Positions 20,053-30,253 of a stretch of DNA of 64,000 bases are shown here, one piece after another; positions within the stretch are counted from its first letter, which is position 1; every line of letters begins with the position of its first letter. A program made the position numbers and the translations under genes. The notes under the pieces were generated by a model, which did no database searches, was not told where the DNA came from, and worked only from the letters and a program-made list of their open reading frames with translations. The DNA is taken from contig QCLU01000002.1 in NCBI GenBank assembly GCA_003214315.1, positions 124,001-188,000 of the forward strand, read 5' to 3'. Source of the DNA: Prochlorococcus sp. AG-418-D13. GTDB lineage: Bacteria; Cyanobacteriota; Cyanobacteriia; PCC-6307; Cyanobiaceae.

Positions 20053-20988
20053 ATGCAAGATTTAGCTAAAACGAAAATTAATATAAAATCTCCTGCCAAA
20101 ATAAATTTGCACCTTGAAGTTATTGGTAAAAGAGAGGATGGATTTCATGAGTTAGCAATGATTATGCAAAATATCGATCTGTCTGATTATTTGGAATTTG
20201 AAATTAATAATGAAGGTTTAATTAAACTTGAGTCTGATTGCAATGATTTAAGCTTATCTGATGAAAACTTAATTGTTAAATCGGCAAATCTATTAAGGAA
20301 AAAATCAAATATAGATTACGGTGCGAATATATTTTTAAGGAAAAATATTCCAATTGGCGCAGGATTAGCTGGTGGATCCAGTAATGCAGCAGCAACATTA
20401 ATTGGTCTTAATAAGTTATGGGATTTGAACTTAGATCAAGAAACATTATGTTCATTAGCATCAACTTTAGGATCTGATATTCCCTTTTTTATAAATGGTG
20501 GTATTCAATTATGTTTTGGAAGAGGGGAAATTTTGGAGAAATTAGATTCAAACTTTGAATATGGAGTAATTCTTTTAAAAAATTCAAATGTATCAGTATC
20601 TACAGCTGAAACTTATAAAAAATATAGTAATAGATTTTGTGATCAATATCTTACTGATAGAGAAATGATTGAGAACATAAGAAAAAATTTAAGAGATAAT
20701 GGTTTAAATAACTTAAATTTTGATAATCAACATTTATCTATTAAAAATGATTTGCAGTTAGTTGTTGAAAATGAAAATGATTCTGTAAAGCAGGCATTAT
20801 ATTTACTTTCTAAATTAGAAAATTGTCTCACATTTTCAATGAGTGGATCAGGCCCTACATGCTTTGCACTCTTTAAAGATATAGAGACTGCTAAAAAAGA
20901 ATTAACTGCAAATTATAAATTGTTTAGAAATAAAGGTTACGATTCATGGGTTTGCACTTTCCTCGAAAAGGGAATAACATTCATTTAA
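20053..20988 (+). CDS. ispE: 4-diphosphocytidyl-2-C-methyl-D-erythritol kinase
   Basis: SPAKINLHLEVIGKREDGFHEL, PIGAGLAGGSSNAAATL. Confidence 0.96.
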   Translation: MQDLAKTKINIKSPAKINLHLEVIGKREDGFHELAMIMQNIDLSDYLEFEINNEGLIKLESDCNDLSLSDENLIVKSANLLRKKSNIDYGANIFLRKNIPIGAGLAGGSSNAAATLIGLNKLWDLNLDQETLCSLASTLGSDIPFFINGGIQLCFGRGEILEKLDSNFEYGVILLKNSNVSVSTAETYKKYSNRFCDQYLTDREMIENIRKNLRDNGLNNLNFDNQHLSIKNDLQLVVENENDSVKQALYLLSKLENCLTFSMSGSGPTCFALFKDIETAKKELTANYKLFRNKGYDSWVCTFLEKGITFI

Positions 20989-21012
20989 ATTTTTTTTGTA
21001 CAAAATTTTATT

Positions 21013-21315
21013 GTGGCTGATAATAGTAATGAGAATATTGAAAAAAACATTCCTGAAAAAGGACCATTAAATTTTATTGTAGGATCATTAACAAGTTTTT
21101 TATTATTTATATTTTTTTATTTTTTAAGTAATAAAATTGCAATTTATTTTTCATTACATAAACCATCTAATTCTTCTGAAATAGTCCAAAATATTTCTTC
21201 TAGTATTAATACCTTAATAATTGGATTATCTTTTTTGCTAACTTTCTCTTTTGCTTTTATAGGTATAGGACTTTTTATTGTATTTATTCGCAGTTTTTTT
21301 CTGAAGAAAAATTGA
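21013..21315 (+). CDS. DUF3082-like two-TM membrane protein (GTG start)
   Basis: 100-aa ORF, two TM segments. Confidence 0.65.
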   Translation: MADNSNENIEKNIPEKGPLNFIVGSLTSFLLFIFFYFLSNKIAIYFSLHKPSNSSEIVQNISSSINTLIIGLSFLLTFSFAFIGIGLFIVFIRSFFLKKN

Positions 21316-21349
21316 ATTGCCAATATTATTAAAAAAACACTATTTTTGA

Positions 21350-21445
21350 ATGTCTTTACATGACTTAGGCCTTTTAGTCCTTTTGCTTTCACCTGGAATG
21401 ATTTTATCAATATTACTACTCATAACCTTCGCTGAAGGAGGTTGA
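21350..21445 (+). CDS. 31-aa single-TM small protein (below ORF-track cutoff)
   Basis: ATG...TGA reads MSLHDLGLLVLLLSPGMILSILLLITFAEGG; intergenic between 21315 and pdhB. Confidence 0.55.
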   Translation: MSLHDLGLLVLLLSPGMILSILLLITFAEGG

Positions 21446-21494
21446 ATTATTCAAAGTGGTAGGATTATATATGTGATTAATTAGGTAATTAATT

Positions 21495-22478
21495 GTGGCT
21501 GGAACATTATTATTTAATGCTTTGAAAGAGGCAATTGATGAAGAAATGGCAAATGATGTAAATGTTTGCGTTATGGGGGAAGATGTTGGTCAATATGGAG
21601 GATCTTATAAGGTAACTAAGGATTTATATGAAAAATATGGAGAGTTAAGAGTCTTAGATACTCCAATAGCCGAGAATAGTTTTACCGGTATGGCTGTGGG
21701 TGCAGCAATGACTGGCTTAAGACCAATAGTAGAAGGAATGAATATGGGTTTTTTGCTTTTAGCTTTTAATCAGATATCAAACAATATGGGTATGCTTAGA
21801 TATACAAGTGGCGGAAATTATAAAATACCAGCAGTGGTTCGAGGACCTGGAGGAGTTGGTCGTCAACTTGGTGCTGAGCACAGTCAAAGACTTGAAGCAT
21901 ATTTTCATGCAGTTCCTGGCATAAAGATTGTTGCATGTAGTACACCCACAAATGCTAAAGGTTTAATGAAAGCAGCTATAAGAGATAATAATCCGGTTCT
22001 ATTTTTCGAACATGTTCTTCTATACAATTTGTCTGAAGAATTACCTGAGGGTGATTATACTTGCGCTTTAGATCAGGCTGACGTTGTAAAAGAAGGGAAA
22101 GATATTACTCTATTGACTTATTCAAGAATGAGACATCACTGCCTTAAAGCTGTTGAAGAATTAGAAAAAAAAGGAATAGATGTTGAGTTAATAGATTTAA
22201 TAAGTTTGAAACCATTTGATATGGAAACCATCTCAAAATCAATAAGAAAAACAAATAAAGTAATTATTGTTGAAGAATGTATGAAGACTGGAGGTATTGG
22301 TGCAGAATTAATTGCCTTGATAACAGAAGAGTGTTTTGATGATCTAGATGCTCGACCAATTAGATTATCTAGTCAGGATATTCCAACTCCTTATAATGGA
22401 AATCTTGAGAATTTGACAATAATCCAACCACATCAAATAGTTGAAAAAGTTGAACACTTAATTAGTGGGAGTATATAG
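21495..22478 (+). CDS. pdhB: pyruvate dehydrogenase E1 beta subunit (GTG start)
   Basis: [32 protein letters not shown]. Confidence 0.95.
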   Translation: MAGTLLFNALKEAIDEEMANDVNVCVMGEDVGQYGGSYKVTKDLYEKYGELRVLDTPIAENSFTGMAVGAAMTGLRPIVEGMNMGFLLLAFNQISNNMGMLRYTSGGNYKIPAVVRGPGGVGRQLGAEHSQRLEAYFHAVPGIKIVACSTPTNAKGLMKAAIRDNNPVLFFEHVLLYNLSEELPEGDYTCALDQADVVKEGKDITLLTYSRMRHHCLKAVEELEKKGIDVELIDLISLKPFDMETISKSIRKTNKVIIVEECMKTGGIGAELIALITEECFDDLDARPIRLSSQDIPTPYNGNLENLTIIQPHQIVEKVEHLISGSI

Positions 22479-22481
22479 ACA

Positions 22482-23951
22482 ATGAAAAGAAGGCAAGGTT
22501 GGCTTTTTTTTATTATATTTTTACTTACTTTATCTGTTTATCTATTAATAAATTATCCCTTACAGTTGGGATTGGATTTACAAGGGGGTTCTCAACTTAC
22601 ACTTCAAATTATTAAAGAGGAAGGTAAGGTAACAAGGGATGAACTTGAAGCAGTTAATTCGGTTATAGATAAGCGCGTAAACAATTTAGGAGTTTCTGAG
22701 TCTAATTTGCAAACCCTCGGTGGAGATCAATTGATTTTAGAATTACCAGGCGAACAAAATCCATTAGTTGCTTCAAGGGTATTAGGTAAGACTGCTTTAT
22801 TAGAATTTAGAACCCAAAAAGAAGGAACATCTACAGATTTAAAAACCCTGCAACTACAGAGATTGAGTATTAAAGAATTAATTGAACGATATTCCTTTTC
22901 AGAAAAAAATCAAAATGATAATAATTTCTTAAAAGTTATTCAAGATGATCTTAAAGTTATAGAGCAAGAATTGAATTACTCATCTACTAGTAATGATTTA
23001 TATGGGAAGTTAATTGAAATCAAAAAATATGTTAATAAAGAAATTACAAATTTATTTATTAAAACAGATTTATCTGGTAAGGATCTTATTAACGCAGGAA
23101 GGAGACAAGAACAAACAAATAGTAATTGGGAAGTTTTATTGACTTTTAGTAATTTAGGAGGTGAAAAGTTTGCAGAAATTACAAAGTCAATTGCTGGCAC
23201 TAATCAACTATTGGCTATCATTCTAGATGGTGAATCAATAAGTGAAGCTAGTGTTGGTAATCAGTTTGCTATTACTGGCATTACTGGTGGATCAGCAACA
23301 ATAAGCGGCAATTTTAGTGCTGCAAATGCTAGAGAATTAGAAGTTCAACTTAAAGGAGGCTCATTGCCATTGCCAATTGAAATAGTAGAAACTAACACTG
23401 TAGGGGCTCTATTGGGATCCAAAAATATTTTAAAAAGTCTTTATGCAGCTATTAGTGGATTAATTTTTGTTGGTATATTTATGATTTTTAATTATAGAAT
23501 TCTAGGTTTCGTTTCAGTTCTGTCTCTAGTACTTTATGGTTTCTTTAACTTAGCCCTATATTCTTTAATTCCTGTAACTTTGACTTTACCTGGAATATCT
23601 GGGCTTATACTTAGCATTGGTATGGCTGTTGATGCAAATATTCTAATATTTGAGAGAATTAGAGAAGAATTATATGATGGCAATACTCTTACAAGATCTA
23701 TTGATAGCGGTTTTCAAAGAGCTAATTCATCCATAGTTGATGGTCATATTACAACTCTTCTAAGTTGTTTTGTATTGTTTTTATTAGGAACAAATTTTGT
23801 TAAAGGTTTTGCGGCAACATTAGGTATTGGAGTTCTAATAAGCTTGTTTACCTCATTAAATTGTTCTAAAACTATTTTGCGATTTTTTACAACATATCAA
23901 TCTTTAAGGCAAAAAAATCTCTATCTACCCAAGAATAATTTTTCAAATTAA
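22482..23951 (+). CDS. secD: protein translocase subunit SecD
   Basis: LGLDLQGGSQLTL, GMAVDANILIFERIREEL. Confidence 0.97.
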   Translation: MKRRQGWLFFIIFLLTLSVYLLINYPLQLGLDLQGGSQLTLQIIKEEGKVTRDELEAVNSVIDKRVNNLGVSESNLQTLGGDQLILELPGEQNPLVASRVLGKTALLEFRTQKEGTSTDLKTLQLQRLSIKELIERYSFSEKNQNDNNFLKVIQDDLKVIEQELNYSSTSNDLYGKLIEIKKYVNKEITNLFIKTDLSGKDLINAGRRQEQTNSNWEVLLTFSNLGGEKFAEITKSIAGTNQLLAIILDGESISEASVGNQFAITGITGGSATISGNFSAANARELEVQLKGGSLPLPIEIVETNTVGALLGSKNILKSLYAAISGLIFVGIFMIFNYRILGFVSVLSLVLYGFFNLALYSLIPVTLTLPGISGLILSIGMAVDANILIFERIREELYDGNTLTRSIDSGFQRANSSIVDGHITTLLSCFVLFLLGTNFVKGFAATLGIGVLISLFTSLNCSKTILRFFTTYQSLRQKNLYLPKNNFSN

Positions 23952-23973
23952 ATTTTTTGTTTCTAATTTTCCA

Positions 23974-24888
23974 ATGAAATACAATCTTGAACTAATAAAA
24001 AATAAAAGAAAGATAATTGGTTTTTCAACTGTCCTTATTTTGTTAAGTCTTTTAGGAATTTTATATTCTACTTTTAATACTTCTTTTAAGAAACCTATAA
24101 ATTTAGGGATGGATTTTGTTGGGGGAAATGAACTAAGAATAGAGAGAGTTTGTGAAGCAGAATGTTCAGATTTTACCCCTGATTCAGTTTTAGAAAAGTT
24201 AAGAGAGATCTCTAAAAATAAAAACGTTTTAAATAATATTAAATTACAATTCCAAAATAATAGTAAATTAATTTCAATAAGAACCCCTTATTTGAGTATC
24301 GAAGAATCAAATAATCTTATCAATAATCTTGATAGTATTATTGGGCCTCTAAATTATGACAGTAAGGATTCAAGATTAATAGGTCCAAAGCTTGGTAAAA
24401 GATTACTTACTAATTGTGTTACTTCATTGTTAGTGTCTTTATTTGCAATATCTTTGTATATAACAATTAGATTTGATAAAAAATATGCATTATTTGCACT
24501 ATTAGCTTTATTTCATGATTTAGTAATTGTTTTCGGTATATTTTCCTGGTTGGGAATTATATTATCTGTCGAGGTAAATAGTTTATTTGCTGTTTCCTTG
24601 TTAACTATTGCCGGTTATTCTGTAAATGATACTGTTGTTATATTTGATAGAATTCGTGAGAATTTAAAATCTAAGAAAGCTGGCTATAACGAAACTATTC
24701 AATTATCAGTTAACGAATCATTTAGGAGAACAACGTTTACCAGTATTACAACCCTTTTCCCTTTATTAAGCATAATTTTGTTTGGATCTTACTCACTATT
24801 TTGGTTTTCTTTGTCCTTATCTTTAGGAATTATAGTTGGAAGTTATTCAAGTATTTTATTGGCTCCATCTTTGTTGCTGAAAGACTGA
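23974..24888 (+). CDS. secF: protein translocase subunit SecF
   Basis: LGMDFVGGNELRI, AGYSVNDTVVIFDRIREN. Confidence 0.97.
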   Translation: MKYNLELIKNKRKIIGFSTVLILLSLLGILYSTFNTSFKKPINLGMDFVGGNELRIERVCEAECSDFTPDSVLEKLREISKNKNVLNNIKLQFQNNSKLISIRTPYLSIEESNNLINNLDSIIGPLNYDSKDSRLIGPKLGKRLLTNCVTSLLVSLFAISLYITIRFDKKYALFALLALFHDLVIVFGIFSWLGIILSVEVNSLFAVSLLTIAGYSVNDTVVIFDRIRENLKSKKAGYNETIQLSVNESFRRTTFTSITTLFPLLSIILFGSYSLFWFSLSLSLGIIVGSYSSILLAPSLLLKD

Positions 24889-24906
24889 GATTAACCTTCA
24901 AATTTT

Positions 24907-25089
24907 ATGAAATTAAATTACTATTTGATAATTTTATTTTCTTTAGTTTTAATAGATCTTTCTACTGAGATAAGAATATTATTTGATCATTTTACTTTTA
25001 GTTCACTATATTTTGCTATCGGTAAACATCCCTTAGCTTTCTTTATACTTTTTTCATACCCATATTTATATAAAAAATTAATTAAGTAG
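24907..25089 (+). CDS. 60-aa hypothetical membrane protein
   Basis: Hydrophobic ORF immediately after secF. Confidence 0.5.
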   Translation: MKLNYYLIILFSLVLIDLSTEIRILFDHFTFSSLYFAIGKHPLAFFILFSYPYLYKKLIK

Positions 25090-25092
25090 TTT

Positions 25093-26136
25093 TTAAATAT
25101 CTTTAAATGATTCTTTGATTAAAACCTGTATTACTACAGCTAATGGAAGAGATAGAATTAAGCCTAATGGACCAAAAATGAAGGTGAATCCAAATTGTGA
25201 AATTAATGTTAGGCCAGGAAGTAAGTTTGCTTTTTTCTTCATTATAGATGGCATTATTATATAGCTTTCAATATTTTGAATGATTACATATGCTCCTAAT
25301 ACGGCCAACGGCTTCCAAAAATTATCTAGTAGGGCAATTGAGATAGGAAATATACCACTAATAACTGGACCTATATTTGGGATTACATTAAGAACCATTG
25401 CTATTAAAGCATTTGAGACAACATATTTGACATCTAATATAGATAAAACTATTAATGATAATAAACCTACTGATAATGAGCTTATTACCATAGAAAAGGT
25501 CCAATTTGCTAATGCAATATTGCATTTTTCCAGAATATTTCTAAATTTGTTACGGTAATTTTTTGGTATTAATAGAAGTATATTTTCTTTATATTGTTTT
25601 GGTTCAATAGAAATCATCAAACTAACAGCTAATACGAATATTAATTTCAAAAGACCTGAACCCAGATTTCCCGCTATATTTATTAAATTCTTAAAACTTT
25701 CTTGAATAGCTTTTGCAATAGTTGAGACATCTGGAATGGTAACTACATTATTTATAAGATTGAATATGTCTATAACGTTTTCTGATTTTTCGCCATAAAA
25801 CAGGTTATTCAATTTGTTCAGATTTGTATTTATCAAAATATTTATTTTTGATAAACCATTTGGAATATCAACTAGTATTTCATTGAATTCTTTTATAAAT
25901 GGAGGCAATACAAGAATAAAAATAGTAAATACTATTACTGATATAACAATTAATACAAGAAACAAAGAAAGTGATCGAGGAATTTTCAATCCCTTTTGCA
26001 TTTGATTACATAAATTACATACAATATTTGAAATTACTAAAGAGCACACTATTAGGAGGAGAAAATCCCTTAAAGTCCATATTATTAACGAAGTGATTAA
26101 AATTACTACTAACTTGAAATATAATGAACTACTCAA
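25093..26136 (-). CDS. AI-2E family (PerM-like) transporter
   Basis: Multi-TM; VLNVIPNIGPVISGIFPISIALL. Confidence 0.88.
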   Translation of the reverse strand: MSSSLYFKLVVILITSLIIWTLRDFLLLIVCSLVISNIVCNLCNQMQKGLKIPRSLSLFLVLIVISVIVFTIFILVLPPFIKEFNEILVDIPNGLSKINILINTNLNKLNNLFYGEKSENVIDIFNLINNVVTIPDVSTIAKAIQESFKNLINIAGNLGSGLLKLIFVLAVSLMISIEPKQYKENILLLIPKNYRNKFRNILEKCNIALANWTFSMVISSLSVGLLSLIVLSILDVKYVVSNALIAMVLNVIPNIGPVISGIFPISIALLDNFWKPLAVLGAYVIIQNIESYIIMPSIMKKKANLLPGLTLISQFGFTFIFGPLGLILSLPLAVVIQVLIKESFKDI

Positions 26137-26149
26137 TTTTCAAAATATT

Positions 26150-26503
26150 CTACTTCTTTTCAGAATATCCTAATCCATTTGATTTGGCATAACTATTTGC
26201 AAATCTCATAAATCTATCAAAGTCTGATGTGTTCTTCCAAATATAAACTGCTTCTAAAAATATAGGTTCTCCATCAACAAACTTTACTTTAACTTCCCTA
26301 GTAAGTATTTCACCTTCGGAATCAATCATACGCATACCTGTGATTTCACCGTCTGTAATTGAAGATAATGCCTGAGGTTTTTCGAACAAAAATAATGCTT
26401 GGCCGGTGGTACCATCTTTACTCCTAGTTAGTCTTATTTCAGGCACTACTGGTTCATCGGTTCCCTCATAAAATTGTATTTTTGCAGTTTTATTTGCTGT
26501 CAT
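26150..26503 (-). CDS. psb28: photosystem II reaction center Psb28
   Basis: [33 protein letters not shown]. Confidence 0.96.
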   Translation of the reverse strand: MTANKTAKIQFYEGTDEPVVPEIRLTRSKDGTTGQALFLFEKPQALSSITDGEITGMRMIDSEGEILTREVKVKFVDGEPIFLEAVYIWKNTSDFDRFMRFANSYAKSNGLGYSEKK

Positions 26504-26563
26504 AATATTCTGTTAATAATTTTTTATTTTAGGAAATATTTTTCACATTCGTTTGTAATTATT

Positions 26564-27604
26564 TTATAAAGCATTATTTATTAACTCTAGGATACTTTCA
26601 TCGTATTTTTTGTCGGTTAAATCTAATAACTTTATATTTGTTTTGCCAACCTTTTCAAATTCATAACACTTATCGTAATAATCTAGAATTGATCTGCAAA
26701 CTAAGTCCCATTTCTCATTATTTATTGATTCAAGAGCTGTTTTTGTTCTTTGCGGTCCTAATCTTTTTTTTATCCTTAATACAGATTCTTGGAGTTCCTC
26801 TTTCTTAAAAACACTATAAGTATCTATCAACTCATCTAACCTGTTAGATTCGCTCCTTAAAATTTCAATTCTCCTAGAATGTTTCATCTGATTGAAGAAT
26901 TCATGAGGAATTTTACATTTACCTATATTTGCACTTTCAGCTTCTACAAAAATATTATTAGAACATTTAAAAGAATTTAATTTTTCTGCAATTATATTTT
27001 CAAATTGTTCATTTGAAGGTTGTTCTTTCATTCCTAAACCTCCAAATGTACTGCCTCTATGACAAGCAAATCCTTCAAGATCAATAGTTTGATATTTATA
27101 TTTCTCTAGTAATGATAATAATCTTGTCTTTCCTGTTCCTGTTTTTCCACCAATAACTACTATATTCAACTTTTTTGAGAAACTATCTAATACCCATCTT
27201 CTATATATTTTGTATCCTCCATCGAGTGTAACTGGTTTTAATTTAAATTTATCTAATAACCATGCAATACTTTGTGAACGCATTCCTCCTCTAGAGCAAT
27301 ATATTCTGATAAAAAATTCATTATTTTTATTAGGAATAGTTTTATAAGATTCAATACTCATGAAAATATTATCAAGAAGTAATTTAATTTTTTTTTCGAA
27401 AAATTTTAATCCCTCTATGACTGCTTTTTTTCTTCCTTCTTTTTTATAAATCGTTCCAATTATAGATCTCTCATCATTATCAAATAGTGGAATGTTAATA
27501 GAATTAGGCAGGTGTCCTTTATAATATTCACTCGGGCTCCTAACATCTATAAGAGGTCCTTTAAAACTTCTAAATTTCTCTAGTTCTTTTCTTTTGAAAT
27601 ACAT
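26564..27604 (-). CDS. mnmH: tRNA 2-selenouridine synthase (rhodanese + P-loop)
   Basis: Rhodanese IDVRSPSEYYKGHLPNSINIPLF, active-site YCSRGGMRSQS, P-loop GGKTGTGKTRLL. Confidence 0.92.
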   Translation of the reverse strand: MYFKRKELEKFRSFKGPLIDVRSPSEYYKGHLPNSINIPLFDNDERSIIGTIYKKEGRKKAVIEGLKFFEKKIKLLLDNIFMSIESYKTIPNKNNEFFIRIYCSRGGMRSQSIAWLLDKFKLKPVTLDGGYKIYRRWVLDSFSKKLNIVVIGGKTGTGKTRLLSLLEKYKYQTIDLEGFACHRGSTFGGLGMKEQPSNEQFENIIAEKLNSFKCSNNIFVEAESANIGKCKIPHEFFNQMKHSRRIEILRSESNRLDELIDTYSVFKKEELQESVLRIKKRLGPQRTKTALESINNEKWDLVCRSILDYYDKCYEFEKVGKTNIKLLDLTDKKYDESILELINNAL

Positions 27605-27638
27605 GGATAGTTTTTATTTTTTAGATTGATTTTTTAAA

Positions 27639-28358
27639 ATGAATAACAAAGAACAATATAACCATAGTAATGCTACATTAGATCTAATAAAAAAATTTGT
27701 AGATTCCAATCAAAGAAAAAGAATAAATTCATTAACTCAAATAGAATCTGAAGTCGAAAATATTTTTAATCTTGGATCTTCACTGTTTGATATCTTTGAT
27801 AGTGATGGAGATGATTGGGCTGCTGGTTGGATATTGCAAGTTTTAAAAAAATTTAAGCCTGAATTCTTTGAAAGCTCTAAATTTAATAATTGGTTTAATA
27901 CATATTCAGATATTGATATTAATTATGATGATTTGCAATTGTTGTTGGTTGAGCAAAAATTTGAAGAGGCCGATAGATTAACAAGTTCCTACTTACGAAA
28001 ATTAGCTGGAAAATTAGCTGAAAAACGTGGATATGTTTTCTATAGTGAAGTTATGAATATGTCAGGTAAAGATCTAGAAACAATAGATAGATTATGGACT
28101 ATTTATTCTACTGGTCGATTTGGATTCTCAATTCAAGCAAAGATTTTAAAATCAGTAGGAAAAAAATATGAATTAATGTGGCCGAAAATAGGTTGGAAAA
28201 AAGAGGGCTTATGGACAAGATATCCTGGATCTTTTCGCTGGTCATTGGATGCTCCTGATGGACATATGCCTTTAATAAATCAACTAAGAGGAGTAAGACT
28301 CATGGACTCCATCCTACGTCATCCTGCTATCGCAGAGAGACATAATAATATTCTTTAA
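27639..28358 (+). CDS. gun4: GUN4-domain Mg-chelatase regulator
   Basis: TIDRLWTIYSTGRFGFSIQAKI, FRWSLDAPDGHMPLINQL. Confidence 0.87.
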   Translation: MNNKEQYNHSNATLDLIKKFVDSNQRKRINSLTQIESEVENIFNLGSSLFDIFDSDGDDWAAGWILQVLKKFKPEFFESSKFNNWFNTYSDIDINYDDLQLLLVEQKFEEADRLTSSYLRKLAGKLAEKRGYVFYSEVMNMSGKDLETIDRLWTIYSTGRFGFSIQAKILKSVGKKYELMWPKIGWKKEGLWTRYPGSFRWSLDAPDGHMPLINQLRGVRLMDSILRHPAIAERHNNIL

Positions 28359-28406
28359 ATTGAGGTATTTGATAAGTTAAAATTAAGACAGTATCAAAAT
28401 ATTATT

Positions 28407-28841
28407 ATGTCCTTATTTCGGGGCAAAAATATTTTAAAAAGATTTTTTAAAAGACCAAAGATTAACTGGTCAAACTACGAATTCGAGTCATCATTACAAT
28501 TAAATGAATTTGTCGATCAATTATTAGAACCTATTAAAAATTCTCCATCAAGCTATCTTATCAAACTTGGTTTACATGAAGCTCTAGTTAACGCAGTAAA
28601 ACATGGAAATAAATCAGATCCCAAAAAAAATATTAGAGTAAGGAGAATAATTACTCCTCATTGGTGTGTTTGGCAAATTCAAGATCAAGGTAATGGTTTA
28701 GAAATAAAAAAAAGAGATTACAAATTACCAAAAAAAATAAGTAGTGTAAATGGCCGTGGCTTATATATTATTAATGAATGCTTTGATGACATTAGATGGA
28801 GTAGTAAAGGTAATAGGCTTCAGTTGGCTTTAAAAAGGTGA
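28407..28841 (+). CDS. RsbW-like anti-sigma regulatory factor (HATPase_c)
   Basis: LHEALVNAVKHGNKSDPKKNI, QDQGNGLEI, GRGLYIINECFD. Confidence 0.88.
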   Translation: MSLFRGKNILKRFFKRPKINWSNYEFESSLQLNEFVDQLLEPIKNSPSSYLIKLGLHEALVNAVKHGNKSDPKKNIRVRRIITPHWCVWQIQDQGNGLEIKKRDYKLPKKISSVNGRGLYIINECFDDIRWSSKGNRLQLALKR

Positions 28842-29083
28842 TTTTTACTAGGGCAAGGTTGATCTACGTTAATTTCTTTTAACCATTTAATACTTTCTTC
28901 TATATACTCAATAGTTTCCTTTTCATTACAAGAAATAATTAAATGGCATAATCCCGCGGAAATTAGTTCTGCAGAACGTTTATATTTATTTCCTTTATCT
29001 TTATGCCATTTAGAATGGTCAATTTTTAATTTGTCATTAAGACTTTGAACAAGCTGAATAGTATCTTTATCCCAATAGGTCAT
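28820..29083 (-). CDS. small cyanobacterial hypothetical protein
   Basis: 87-aa ORF; convergent overlap of 22 bp with upstream gene. Confidence 0.6.
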   Translation of the reverse strand: MTYWDKDTIQLVQSLNDKLKIDHSKWHKDKGNKYKRSAELISAGLCHLIISCNEKETIEYIEESIKWLKEINVDQPCPSKNHLFKAN

Positions 29084-29095
29084 AGAAGTTTTTAT

Positions 29096-30151
29096 TTACT
29101 TTACAGCAGACCATACTTTGGTCATAAAAAACGAATTTGATTTAACATCTTTAAACCCTACTTCTTCTATTTTAGAATCTATATCCTCTTTTATGTAATC
29201 ACAATAAAAAGGCTCATGAAAAGATTTATAGAAGTTTTCCATTACGGATGTAAAGTCAGGTGAATCACTTATTTGAATTGAATCAGCTAAAACTAATATC
29301 CCCCCAGGTTCAAGAACTCTAAAAAATTCATTTAATACTTTAGCTCTAATTGTTCTAGGTAATTCATGAAATAAGTAAACACAAGAAATGCATTGAAAAC
29401 TATCATTTTCAAAAGGTAATTTCTCAGCATTACCTTTTAATAACTGAATTAAATCTCCATCTAAATCTGAAATATATCTACTTGCCTCTTTTAAGTATGA
29501 ATCAGATAAATCAAGTCCTGTAATTTTTTCTTTAGGGAATGCGGCTCTTAATTGTTTTAATGTCCTTCCTGAACCTGTAGCCACATCAAGTATTTTTATA
29601 GAACTTTTTTTTCTATCGTTAAAAAATTCAAGTCCTTCTTTTATTGGCTTAATTATTCTTCTCCTCATTGAGTCAGCACTTCCATTGAAAAGTATCTCTA
29701 CTTGTAGGTCATAAATGCTAGCTGAAAAATCTGATAAATAACCATCTGTTTGATGATGAAAATTTCTCAAGTAATATTGAGGATAATTATCTTTATCAAT
29801 TGATTTTGGAAGATCATCGAAGTTTTGTTTTCTGCGTCTATCCCATGTATTAGGCATATCTAGCCAAATTTTAGGATATTGAGTTAGGTATCTAAGCCAT
29901 GGTTCGTCAAACAATAATTTTTTTGGATATATATTTTTTTCTGCATCATTCCAATCTTCTTCTCTTAAGATATCCATTGAATTTTGGATTTGAATTAGAA
30001 GATCCTTATCTATATCAAAATTTTCAAGCTTCGAATCGGGAAGAATAAAATTCATTAATCTTGAACTGATCTGTTTGTGAGCGAAACCTGCAATGCTTTT
30101 ACTTTGTTGTAGCGTTTTATATGCAATTTTTGAGATAGATTCCCTAGCCAT
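29096..30151 (-). CDS. class I SAM-dependent methyltransferase
   Basis: ILDVATGSGRTLKQLRAAFP, RVLEPGGILVLADS. Confidence 0.9.
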   Translation of the reverse strand: MARESISKIAYKTLQQSKSIAGFAHKQISSRLMNFILPDSKLENFDIDKDLLIQIQNSMDILREEDWNDAEKNIYPKKLLFDEPWLRYLTQYPKIWLDMPNTWDRRRKQNFDDLPKSIDKDNYPQYYLRNFHHQTDGYLSDFSASIYDLQVEILFNGSADSMRRRIIKPIKEGLEFFNDRKKSSIKILDVATGSGRTLKQLRAAFPKEKITGLDLSDSYLKEASRYISDLDGDLIQLLKGNAEKLPFENDSFQCISCVYLFHELPRTIRAKVLNEFFRVLEPGGILVLADSIQISDSPDFTSVMENFYKSFHEPFYCDYIKEDIDSKIEEVGFKDVKSNSFFMTKVWSAVK

Positions 30152-30179
30152 TTTTCAATATATATATCTATATTCCAAC

Positions 30180-30230
30180 AAAAAAAAAATCAATTTGAGA
30201 TTATTTTGTGATATTTCTCAAATTGATTTT
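30180..30230 (-). terminator. rho-independent-type terminator downstream of glnA
   Basis: 15-bp perfect inverted repeat AAAATCAATTTGAGA (30186-30200) / TCTCAAATTGATTTT (30216-30230), followed by a U-tract on the minus strand. Confidence 0.85.
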
Positions 30231-30253
30231 ATTAAACTAATGTGTTTTTTTAA

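Noticed and set aside
19611-20099. 162-aa minus-strand ORF
   Set aside because: Spans the rsmA/ispE junction antisense to both; low-complexity translation.
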